Shown here in pieces: positions 54,085 through 64,000 of a stretch of DNA of 64,000 nt; position 1 is the first letter of the stretch, and each line of letters starts with the position of its first letter. Origin of the DNA: Malus domestica (taxonomy: Eukaryota > Streptophyta > Magnoliopsida > Rosales > Rosaceae); the NCBI RefSeq assembly GCF_042453785.1, contig NC_091675.1, forward strand, positions 6,398,501 to 6,462,500, written 5' to 3'. Position numbers and translations under genes: made by a program. Under the pieces are notes generated by a model. That model was given only the letters and a program-made list of their open reading frames with translations. It did no database searches and was not told the origin of the DNA.

Positions 54085-54134
54085 AAGATAATCTTTTTCA
54101 AGGATTAATATCTAGTTTCCTCTATAGGGGGGTA

Positions 54135-54136
<2 letters not shown>

Positions 54137-54174
<38 letters not shown>
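54137..54174. repeat. AT microsatellite
   Basis: About nineteen AT units beside the right end of the family C element. Confidence 0.9.
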
Positions 54175-54178
<4 letters not shown>

Positions 54179-55496
54179 AATTGTTTCATTTTTCTTGAAT
54201 ATGCTGAAACGAAGCCGCAACATTATTTCCTTCATCAAAGTAAATAGATAGATACCATTTATGATTCTATTAGAAAAGAACTAAAACCATGGATTGTAAT
54301 TGGATTGTTGTTTTTGTGTAGTATTAGAATTAGAGCATTTACTTCAAAATCAACTGTGTTGCGTCTTGTAATTAACAAGCAACGATTAAATTTGATTTGG
54401 CATTTTCTTTCTTGTCAAGCCGTTCACTTTTATTCCTAGCTAGAGTGTTTTGTTGTTAGGTGAACAAAACTACATTATCCAGTGGGTATTGACCTGTAGC
54501 TAATTAACTAGGCATGAGAAACAATATATCTTGTATGTATACATATGTATGTTTCTTTCTTTTGTGAAGCACATTAATTGGTAAAGCTCTCTTATATTTA
54601 GTGATAAATACCATAGCATATGATCGAGCAGAGAGGTAATGAGTTGAAAAATAGGGTTAGAGTTCGAAGCTTGTTCGTTATGGACAGGATATTAGTAAGT
54701 CGCACAGGTTAGAAAGTCCCTATTGATTGTGACCTGATATGGATTAAAGAAAATTGAACTTCAAGAAATATATATAGGCACAAGATATTAAAGATGGAAA
54801 CAAGTCAATATTAGCTTAATTTATACCTCCTCCAAAAGATATTGTTTTGACGCCAAAATATAATTGAAACAAGTACGTTAATCAACACTAAGTTAATAAT
54901 TCAATCATCTACAATCATATTATTTGATTTGCAAATTTGTTTTAAAAATTTTAATCTGCATTTATAAAGCGCATGATAACAAAAACCAGAGCATGCGTGC
55001 ATGGGAACCGAAGAGTTTTCTACAATATTCTATACTATATTAGTTTTACGTCGCGTTTATTAGGGAATTTATATATTTTGATTTGGACAATGCAAGGAAG
55101 ATAAATTATATTTTGTAAATCATATGACGTAATTGTTAATTATTGAATTATTACTTGAATATTAATTAACATGCTTTTTTTCTATCGGTGACACATCAAA
55201 TATTTTACAAATTTAGTATAAAAAATTAGTTTACCTAGCATTACTTTTTGATTCTAATTCTTATCTTCTTATACTATTCTAGTACATCTTCCTTTGATCG
55301 TACTAAAGCAGTACTTGAATCCAGTGGCAGAACCATAAAATTTTCCCATAGAATCAATGATGTAAACATAACTACAAAAATCTAAACGAAAATAACAATG
55401 AAAAGTTAAACAAAAATACATTTATTCATAATTCAAGGTAAACTATAAGAACAAAATTTGCTGCTAACTGCACTACTTATAGGATACCGACCGTAA
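54175..55496. other. 1.3-kb AT-rich spacer
   Basis: No gene. A stretch at 54565-54720 contains TTGGTAAAGCTCTC and AGAGTTCGAAGC, vaguely like SINE A and B boxes, but without ends or target duplication. Confidence 0.4.
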
Positions 55497-55891
55497 GACC
55501 ATCTCCAACCCTTGGGCTAAAAGCCAAATTTTTTAGCCCGGAAAATTTAGCTTTTAGCCCAGAAACATCTTTTCTGCTCCAACCCTTCTACCCTAAAATT
55601 TTAGCCCGGAATTATTAAAGAATGAAATTAGCCTAAATTTTTTTCTTAAATCAATTTAAAAAAAAATAAATAAATATGTAGATTATTGTAAATTAATTTT
55701 ATGAACATTTTAATCTAAAAAAATTTAAATTCCTATAAACATTTCGCATTTAGCCCGGGGGGAAAGCTGGGGGGTATTTGGCCCAGAAATAGCATTTGGC
55801 ATTTAGCCTAAAATTTTAGCATGGATTGGAGAGTGTTTGGGAGGGTAATTTGGGGAGTAATTTGTCTTTTAGCCCAGAGTTGGAGATGGTC
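55497..55891. mobile_element. Tourist-like MITE (PIF/Harbinger type)
   Basis: Inverted termini GACCATCTCCAACCCTTGGGC and GACCATCTCCAACTCTGGGC, flanked by TAA at 55494-55496 and 55892-55894. Interior phrases TTTTAGCCCGGAA and AAATTTTAGCC repeat. 395 bp, no coding. Its ends resemble those of the Harbinger element at 34121-36586. Confidence 0.88.
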
Positions 55892-55894
55892 TAA

Positions 55895-56705
55895 TGGACT
55901 GCACTAAAGTGCCTTCTATTAGTGATGGTAAGCGTTGAATTATGTTACAAATATCATATTTATGGTATTTTAGTTATTAATTAATTAGAGACATTTACAA
56001 TGTCACTTATTGTCCACGTGTTGAATGAACAGTGGATATAACTTATAGGTCAGGTCGACGTGTTCGATCCATTTAATGATAGGACGTCAAGAAACTTGAG
56101 AGCTCAAGACTTTAAGGCTGACTCATAACCTATATAAAAGGGGACAAGTATACCTTAAAAGCGGCCATATGCACAAGAGTAAATTTATATTACATTGGTT
56201 TGAGAGCTACTATAATACGCTTCAATTATATGGTAGACTACCACAATAGACGTAACCCATTTTTAAGGGTGAACTACTTAAATTATGTTATCCATAATTT
56301 CTTTATATTTCGAGCCCACCAAGGATTGTTTGTATTGGTCTTGTGTTGACCTCCCAACTTTGAGTGTTTACAAATTCTGTAAAACCTACTCAACCCAACT
56401 CACTTAAGAATGATTTGAGTGGCTTTTGTTTGGCCATTTCTTGGGTGGCAATGAGTTTCAAAAATGCGAACCCAAACCTATTAGGTTGCCCAATTTTATA
56501 CGATGAGTTTTCTTCAATCTGTCAATTGTCAACCACAGATTATGAGTGATCGTCCACTATTGTGAAACAAGACATCAGTACCAAACGTGATTAATTGTCC
56601 AGCAAGAACTATATATTCGAAAAAAATGTTTCTTCATGGTTCTGAAGGTATTTTTTTTTCCTTTATTAAACAACATTAGGCCGGTTAGGGCAATTTTTAA
56701 ACCTG
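55895..56705. other. 0.8-kb spacer before the second Copia element
   Basis: No gene or clear repeat recognised; a 61-codon frame at 56364-56549 has no motif. Confidence 0.4.
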
Positions 56706-56710
56706 AGATC

Positions 56711-56908
56711 TATTAAGGATACTTATGTAAATGAAACTGTTAGTTAATACTTAGAAATGTAATTCAATATTTGATATTAGTTAATCAGGTTAAATGTGTA
56801 ATTAGTTAGTTGGAGTAGCTAATGGTGACAGCTGTAAATGAGTTGTATATATACAACTATAATGTAACTTTATTCAGTTAGTAAATGAAATGATATTCTT
56901 TTCTAACA
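56711..56908 (+). repeat. 5' LTR of the plus-strand Copia element
   Basis: 198 bp, directly followed by the primer-binding site. Contains TTGTATATATAC, a likely TATA region. Confidence 0.95.
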
Positions 56909-57043
56909 TGGTATCACTCGCCTCTGTCTAACGACTTGATCCTTTTTCCTTCGTCCCTACGCTTTTTGCGACTCTTCGTTGCTAAGCTTCCATTTTCTTG
57001 AAGCTTCTTGCATCCGAAACCCTACTTTCTCCTGCAATCTTCC

Positions 57044-60000
57044 ATGGCGACCTCGGCTTCTCCCTCCAACGCTGGTTCTCACGATCCTCCTCCTCCGATC
57101 GTCGATTCCAGCTCTAATCTCTCTTTTGCCTCTCATGCTGCTTCCATCATGATTCAGAACATTGGTTCTCTGGTTCCAATCAAGCTGACCACGACGAATT
57201 ACTTGACCTGGAGTGCCTTGTTCGCTCCCATTTTCCGTCGGTACAACCTTGCAGGCATTGTCGATGGCTCGCTTCCTCCACCGCCTCAATTTCTCACTGA
57301 TGTTGCTGGATCTCGCACTCTGAATCCAGCATATGTTACCTGGTATGAGAATGATCAAAACATTCTCATCTGGATCAACTCTACACTTTCTGATTCTCTG
57401 ATTCCCTACACGGTTGGAGTCAATTCTTCCCGAGAACTCTGGGCGAAATTGGAATCCCGGCTTGCGACTGCTTCTCAATTGCACATTCATGAACTCCGTT
57501 CTCGTCTTCGAACCCTAACTAAGGGCGATTCTTCTGCTGCCCGATTTCTTCAACAAATTGAAGAAATTGCTGATGCTCTTGCTAGTGCCGGCGCTCCGAT
57601 TGAAGATTCTGAGATCATCTCTGTCATTCTTCATGGCCTTCCATCTGAATATGACTCGTTTGTTGATGCGATTCAGTTTCGCCTTGGTTCCACGACAATT
57701 GATGAACTTCATGGCCTGCTTCTCAGTAAGGAGATTCAATTAACGACTCGGAAGAAATCATCTTCGTCTTCGCCTTTTCAGGCATTTCATTTTTCTGCTG
57801 GCCTTCTTCCCACGCCTCCCTCTCAAGCTCTTCTGGTGGCTCCAGACTTCAATTCTCAAGGCCGTGGCCCGGATCGCACCTCTTCTTCTGCTCGCGGTGC
57901 CATCTCTAATTCTCGGAATTTTCAAGGTCGTGGAAATTTTCGCTCTAATAATTTTCGCCCCAATTTCAATCGCCAAGGCTATCCAAAGTATAATCGTGGT
58001 CGCTCAAATTTCTACTCATCTGGCAAGAAGGTTCCTTGTCAAATTTGTCAACAATTTGGTCATGAAGCCTTTGCTTGTCCTCACCGCATGAATCCCCAAT
58101 TTTCTGGTCCTCATTCTCCCTCTGCTATGGTTGCCAGTACAACCACTTCCTCTCCAAATTGGATTGTGGATTCTGGCGCTACATCTCATATGACAAACTC
58201 GGCTAATCATCTCCAAAATTCGGAACCTTACACAGGTCCTGAGCAAGTTTATATTGGCGACGGCAAAGGTTTGCCAATTCTTCACTCTGGATCTTCTCAC
58301 TTACCTACTTCTCATTACAATTTTCAGCTTCGTAATGTGTTACATGTCCCTGACTTAAAACACAATTTGCTTTCTGCAAATCAATTTCTCCTTGATAATT
58401 GGTGTTCTATGCATCTTTATCCATTTCACTTCACTGTGAAGGATATTACTTCGGGGAAGATGCTTTTTAAAGGACCAGTGCATCGTGGTTTCTATCAGTT
58501 TCAACCTCTCAATTCTGCCTTGGTGAATGCTTCTCATCTTGCCTTTGTTGCTTCGGCAAATGCATCCAGGGATGTTTGGCATCAACGCTTGGGTCACCCC
58601 TCTCCCAAGATTATTAATAAGTTGTCCTTTGCGTCTTGTATTTCTGTTTCTAGTCCTTCTCATCTTCCATTCTGTAATGGTTGTGCTTTAAGCAAGAGCT
58701 CCAAACTTCCGTTTGTTTCGGTACTGAGTAGGACTAGTAAACCTTTAGAATTACTTCACACTGATGTTTGGGGGCCAACCTCTGTATCTTCTGTTCATCA
58801 TCACAAGTATTATGTCATTTTTGTGGATGACTTTACCAAATATTGTTGGTTCTTCCCTTTGCAATACAAATCTGATGTTTTTAGTACTTTTGTGAAGTTT
58901 AAGGCTCATGTTGAGAATATGTTGTGCCTCAAAATTCAAACTCTGCGATCTGATTCTGGTGGTGAATATTTGAGTTCTCAGTTTTCTCAATTTCTTGTTG
59001 ATCATGGCATTCACCATCAACTCAGTTGTCCTCACACTCCGGAGCAAAATGGTTGCTCTGAGCGTAAACATCGACATATAGTGGAGACTGCGAGGACATT
59101 GTTGACAGTTTCTCATGTTCTTCATCTTTATTGGGATTATGCTTTTGCTACTGCAGTTTATTTGATCAATCGAATGCCGACTACATCCAAAGCTTCTTCA
59201 TGGGAATTATTATTCAACCGATCTCCTTCTCATCACACACTGAAAATCTTTGGTTGCAGTTGCTTTCCTTGGTTGCAGCCTTATTCTTCATCCAAGTTGG
59301 ATCCAAAAAGCAAACACTGCGTTTTTCTGGGTTACAGTCTCAATCACAAGGGGTTCAAATGTCTTGATCCTACTTCTAAAAGGATCTATGTGTCCCGCCA
59401 TGTCATCTTCGATGAGTCCAGTTTTCCTTTTCACCTGCCCATCTTTGCCCCTCCATCTCCACCATCCCATATTCCTCATCCTCCCTCTCTTCCAACTCAA
59501 TTAACCTTCTCTCAACCCATTATCATCCCCCGTCCTTCTTCTCCAGAGCTTTCTCCGGTTTCTTCCCCTCCTACTGCCTCTCCATCCCCTTCCCTTTCCC
59601 ATACACCTTCCCCTTCTCATCTCCCTACAAATATCCATCATATGCAGACCCGAGCTAAATCTGGAATCTACAAGCCCAAGGCCTTTACTGCAACCAAACA
59701 TCCTCTACCCTCTCATCTTTCTCATGACTTTGTTCCTACTACATATCTTCAGGCCTCTAAATATCCTCACTGGCTTAAAGCTATGCAGGATGAGTTTCTT
59801 GCACTGCAGCAAACTGGAACCTGGACTTTGGTTCCTCCTTCTTCCTCCACCAATGTTGTAGGCTGCAAGTGGGTTTTCCGAATCAAAAGGAAACCCGATG
59901 GTACTGTTGAACGATATAAGGCCCGTCTTGTTGCCAAAGGCTTCCACCAACAGGCCGGCTTGGATTATACAGAGACATTTAGTCCGGTTGCTAAACCGGT

Positions 60001-61303
60001 CACAATTCGGATTCTCCTCACTTTGGCAGCTCAATTTGATTGGTTTCTAAATCAGCTTGATGTCAGCAATGCTTTCTTGCATGGTACTCTCTCTGAACAG
60101 GTGTTTATGCAACAACCACCCGGGTTTGAAGACTCTAATCATCCCCATCACATTTGCCATCTCCGCAAGTCACTCTATGGTCTCAAATAAGCTCCTCGAG
60201 CTTGGTATGAAAAACTTCATGGTGCACTTCTCTCCTTGGGATTTACTGGCTCTCAATCCGATCACTCCTTGTTTGTCAAGACTGATCCCATGGTGTTCGT
60301 CTTAGTCTATGTTGATGACATTATTGTCACTGGCCCATCTCCTTCTGCTTGTCAACAAATCATTACTCGGCTTAGCTCTCTGTTTCCTATCAAGGATCTC
60401 GGTCCCCTTCACTATTTTCTTGGCATTGAGGTGAAACGGTCTTCCCAGGGCATTTACATCTCCCAAACCAAATATATACTGGACTTGCTTAAGAAAGCTC
60501 ACATGGATGGGGCCAAACCTTGTGCTACTCCTCTGAGTACATCAAAGCTTGATCATTCCTCTCCTTTACTGGACAATGCTGTTACCTACAGATCCCTTGT
60601 CGGAGCCCTTCAATACTTAACTTGGACTCGGCCTGATCTCTCTTTTGCTGTGAATTTGGTCTGCCAATATATGCATAGTCCCCGACATTCCCATTTTCAG
60701 GCTGTTAAACGGATCTTCAGGTATCTTAAAGGTTCTATTGATTTGGGATTATGGTTTCCCAAATGTTCCTCTTCTCCATCCATTACTGCATTCTCTGATG
60801 CCGATTGGGCAGGTTGTCCCCTTGACCGAAAGTCTACTGGTGGTTTCTGCATTTTTCTTGGCTCTTCTCTGATTAGCTGGAGCGCTAAAAAGCAACCTAC
60901 TGTTGCTCGCTCATCCACGGAGGCTGAGTATCGGTCTCTCGCCAATACTGCTGCTGAACTCACTTGGATTTGCAAACTTCTCGTGGATCTTGCTTACCAA
61001 TCTCCTTCTATTCCCCACCTGTGGTGTGATAATGTCTCTGCTCTGTCTCTGGCCAAAAATCCTTTGTGTCATGCTCGTACCAAGCATGTTGAGCTTGATT
61101 ACCATTACATTCGTGAAAAGGTTTTAGCTCGCGAAGTTTCTGTTCACTATATTTGCACCCAACAACAGGTTGCAGATATTTGTACCAAGGCCCTTGCTAA
61201 GGATCGGTTTCATTCTCTCCGCAACAAACTCTCCCTTCGATCTCCTCCGCTCAGTTTGAGGGGGGATATTAAGGATACTTATGTAAATGAAACTGTTAGT
61301 TAA
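57044..61303 (+). pseudogene. Copia Gag-Pol polyprotein with one in-frame stop
   Basis: From ATG 57044 (MATSASPSNAG) the frame runs 1420 codons to 61303, interrupted only by TAA at 60188-60190 (codon 1049). Order: Gag (IQNIGSLVPIKLTTTNYLTW), zinc knuckle near 331 (CQICQQFGHEAFAC), protease near 377 (WIVDSGATSH), integrase (WHQRLGHPS, then D-D-E acids in HTDVWGP, RSDSGGEYL, GCSERKHRH), RT (CKWVFRIKRKPDGT, LDVSNAFLHG, then after the stop YVDDIIVTG) and RNase H (FSDADWAGCPLD, SSTEAEYRSL). The stop follows SLYGLK, where relatives have a Gln codon, so it looks like a CAA to TAA change. Products would be truncated before the RT active site. All other motifs seem present. Confidence 0.93.
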
Positions 61304-61464
61304 TACTTAGAAATGTAATTCAATATTTGATATTAGTTAATCAGGTTAAATGTGTAATTAGTTAGTTGGAGTAGCTAATGGTGACAGCTGTAAATGAGTT
61401 GTATATATACAACTATAATGTAACTTTATTCAGTTAGTTAATGAAATGATATTCTTTTCTAACA
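61267..61464 (+). repeat. 3' LTR of the plus-strand Copia element
   Basis: 198 bp, directly preceded by the purine tract, one visible mismatch to the 5' LTR. The polyprotein stop at 61301-61303 lies inside it. Confidence 0.95.
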
Positions 61465-61469
61465 AGATC

Positions 61470-63420
61470 ATGAATAAATGTTTTAAGCCGTAAAGCTATA
61501 TGCCCGGTCATCGTTCTAAAGTTTACTCTGTTTGTAATAATGTGGTCAAGAAAACCTAATGAGCCGACTCCAAGTTAAGATTTCTTGCTTTGCAAGAATT
61601 GAGAGAGGGACGTCTACCGTAAACAGCTTTATCTTTGTTTTACAAAAAGGCTATTTTCACGACTCGAATCTATGATCTTTCAATCACAAAAGAAAAACTT
61701 TTCCATTGCGCCAAGTTCAAAAAGATTTTTTATTTTGAACGAAAAGAAAAGCCCTGCGGGCAACTAAAACTAGTAAAGTGAACCTAAGAGACTCTCATTC
61801 TTTAGTTTGATTAATTTTACCGGGAAAAAGAAATGCAAAGATGATATTTTACCTCTTTCCTGTTTATGTAATCTGCAATTTTTTGTCCTCAATCATTTTT
61901 TCTTCATAAAACATATTTGTTATTCGGCCTCATTTTACCAAACAATTAGATTTTCTTGGTGCATTAAAACCCATTGGAATTTTTTTCTCTCTTTATTTTG
62001 GATGAAAAAGGCTCATTATATTTCAATGTTTGCTCATCTGAAGGTCTGTACGATATTCCAAGTTTCTAACTGTAGTTTTTTTTTACATCTCATGGGACTC
62101 TTCTGTAAAATACCCAACCCAAATAGATTCTTTCAACTAATCACATGAATTTCACATTCAGCCCAAAATGTTGACAAGTTTGCATCATATGGGCCAAACC
62201 CTAATTCCACATAATTGGATGCTAAATCTTTCTAGACGATTATATCTATCTGCAAGATCTTGCACATCTATAAGCAGAAGAAGCTGAATTAAAGGGCTCT
62301 GTTTTGCATGCAGTTTGCAATGCATGATTCACAATACTGCAACTTGTCCATGGAAACTTTCAATAATCCCTGCTGCCACGAACATGGTGCTTCATCTTTC
62401 ATCCACATGTCACAGAAGGAAGAACGAATTACTTCATTAATAGTTGGCACTGTTAAAAGTCTGACACATACAAGACGTACCAAATAAATGTTTGAGAGGA
62501 CTATTCCCCACGCTATATCTTTATCCATATATCTCAGAAAAACATCTTGGACGACAAGAGAAACAGGAAAATTGAATGGATTTTGTCAACATATACTACC
62601 CTATAAATTATTGTGCGGTGAGTCTGATGGGACGTGTATTTGATGTTTCCCGGCCCACAGCTTGGAGTTTTATGGTGAAAAGGTCGATCAGTCCTGCTCA
62701 TTGTCGCAAACTTAATTATATGTCATGCAGCGGCCAGTCATGGATATTGGCTAACAGTAGCCACAGTGACAAACGACGATAAGTTGCATGATAACCCTGC
62801 AATGCAGGCAGCCAGCCATGGCGCGATTCACATGGGTCTAATTTAATCTGTCTGCCTATGTGCACCGAGCTGCATGGGTTGCTCCGTTCCTATATGTCAA
62901 TAGATTTAACGTATAAACAGAGAGAAAACTACTACTGACAACACCAGTTCAATCCAATCTATATGTCTAAACGCATAGCAAAACTTGAGCTCTTTCAAAG
63001 GTCTCTAATGAAACATGGCTTTCATAGTGAAAATGTTGTTATATATCTGGTTCATTGTTCATTGCTCGAAAGAGATAAGACGTGGTCGCTATCAGATCAG
63101 ATCATCGGAGTAGTCTTATATATCTTGCTAAATTACCATATAATTCATCTTTCAACAGCAAATTCAGAAATAATTTTTTTGGTGGAGGCATGATGAAGTA
63201 TGGCTCTCAAGGAAATATATGTTCACCCCTACTTTATAAGGCATCTTATCAATCAACTTTTGCCCCCCAACCTTAAAAGAAAACATCACATAAACAATGA
63301 GCTGTAATGAAGACTGCTATAGGGTATTGTGATGACTGGCATGAATGTTGATAGGGAGTAATAGCCTTTCATTGTCTCTTATGTGGATCTACCATCGACA
63401 CTAGTATGACCTTCATTCTC
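61470..63420. other. 2-kb spacer, function unknown
   Basis: A 79-codon minus-strand frame at 62289-62528 (with CDMWMKDEAPCSWQQGLL) has a protein-like composition but no family I recognise. The rest shows short frames only. It could contain a non-coding transcript; nothing in the sequence proves it. Confidence 0.35.
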
Positions 63421-63624
63421 GGAAGGAGAGCCTCTCCCGATCTTTCCCTCTAAAGCTAAGAATCAAGTGATCCGGACCTTTAAAATTTTGATCTAACGGC
63501 TAAAAATAGAGAAGTTAACAAAAACTTTTAAAAGCTAAAATAATTTTTTGCCGTTAGATCAAATTTTAAAGACTTGGATCACTTGATCCCTAGGCTTTGG
63601 AGGGAAAGATCCGGAGAGGATCTC
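63421..63624. mobile_element. palindromic GATCC-type MITE
   Basis: Left arm CCGATCTTTCCCTCTAAAGC, TCAAGTGATCCGGA, TTTGATCTAACGGC; inverted right arm CCGGATCTTTCCCTCCAAAGC, TCAAGTGATCCAAG, TTTGATCTAACGGC. Arms of about 80 bp around an AT-rich centre. Related in style to the MITE at 12569-12733. Confidence 0.8.
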
Positions 63625-64000
63625 TTTCCTTTATTCTCAAGTAGAATGACAACTCACTCCGATGTGTAGTTTTTATTTTATTTTGTTTTTGTTTTAATAA
63701 TCAACTAGCTAGGAACCTTTTTGTTCTCACATTCAGAACAAACACACTAGCTAGCTTCATGGCCAAGAGTTATATATATTCATATATACGAGAGATCTTC
63801 AAATCTTTAAAAGATAGTAAAATTATGAATAATAGTTCAAATGGATAATATAAAAACATAACATGTAAGATTGTTAAAAAAAAAATGTTATGCTATTGAC
63901 ATGTTCAACGAGTGTATTTTAAGTGTGATTTGACCTGAACCCTGTTATAGAAGCTAGGGTGAAATCATCAATCTAACTATTAGTCAACAACTGACATTGT
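63625..64000. other. right window edge, nothing recognised
   Basis: AT-rich sequence with no gene, motif or repeat that I can support. Confidence 0.4.

Larger units (their letters stand above)
49264..54115. mobile_element. family C TIR element, copy 1, split by a Copia insertion
   Basis: The left end (TTTAGATTATAACCTTAATGG, TTTTAGTCCCTAA) pairs loosely with the inverted right end, which is divided by the Copia element: the pieces are 49264-50322 and 54090-54115 onward. Inside are a TA microsatellite (about 49638-49660) and the GGTAC-rich cluster. Without the Copia it is about 1.1 kb. Similarity of the arms is imperfect. Confidence 0.45.
56711..61464 (+). mobile_element. full-length Ty1/Copia LTR retrotransposon
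   Basis: LTRs of 198 bp at 56711-56908 and 61267-61464 differ at one base that I can see (GTAAATG versus GTTAATG near the right end), so the insertion is recent. A 5-bp target duplication AGATC lies at 56706-56710 and 61465-61469. The LTR starts TATTAAGG rather than TG and ends TCTAACA. Primer site TGGTATCACTCG (56909-56920) resembles the initiator-Met tRNA complement; the purine tract is TTTGAGGGGGA (about 61255-61266). The polyprotein frame is continuous except for one stop. Confidence 0.95.

Noticed and set aside
54565-54720. SINE-like boxes in an AT-rich spacer
   Set aside because: No tail, target duplication or second copy in the window supports it.
62780-62900. Possible microRNA hairpin (GCAGGCAGCCAGCC and GTCTGCCTATG)
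   Set aside because: Only short, imperfect pairing and no known miRNA recognised.
1-64000. CRISPR arrays, bacterial operons, phage or plasmid genes
   Set aside because: None seen; intron structure, codon use and repeats are those of a plant nuclear genome.

Overview
This is nuclear DNA of a flowering plant. Genes are split by short AT-rich introns, and the repeats (an Au-type SINE, 5S-carrying Cassandra LTRs, palindromic GATCC-type MITEs) together with protein similarity suggest a Rosaceae genome, probably an apple or pear relative. That placement is inference from recognition, not a database result.

Positions 1 to about 33,600 are gene-rich, with eight genes whose exons I joined by hand: an NFD6-like mitochondrial protein (-), peptidyl-tRNA hydrolase 2 (-), a SWIM plus RING zinc-finger protein (+), an RCC1-repeat protein (+), nucleoporin NUP85 (+), the MUN-domain trafficking protein PATROL1 (-), an F-box/LRR protein (+) and carotenoid cleavage dioxygenase 8 (-). 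These are ordinary host genes with no operon logic; NUP85 and PATROL1 converge. The intergenic spaces and the introns of the RCC1 and CCD8 genes carry SINEs and terminal-inverted-repeat (TIR) elements.

From about 33,600 to 64,000 I see no intact host gene; mobile DNA dominates what can be recognised. In order: a palindromic MITE, a decayed PIF/Harbinger transposon with TTA target duplication, a 1.67-kb long-TIR element that has captured the start of an alpha-1,4-fucosyltransferase gene, two solo Cassandra LTRs each inside another element, a SINE, an 866-bp retroposon of unknown origin, a minus-strand Copia element that lost its reverse transcriptase but kept one open frame and identical LTRs, a Tourist-like MITE, and a full-length plus-strand Copia broken by one stop codon.

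Most notable: the fucosyltransferase capture, the RT-less Copia whose deletion junction is built from copied neighbouring sequence, a U12-type intron in the RCC1 gene that appears to end in GG, and a tandem SINE pair inside one target-site duplication in that same intron. Exon boundaries were chosen by reading-frame continuity and GT/GC-AG sites; all add up to whole codons, but none has been checked against transcripts.
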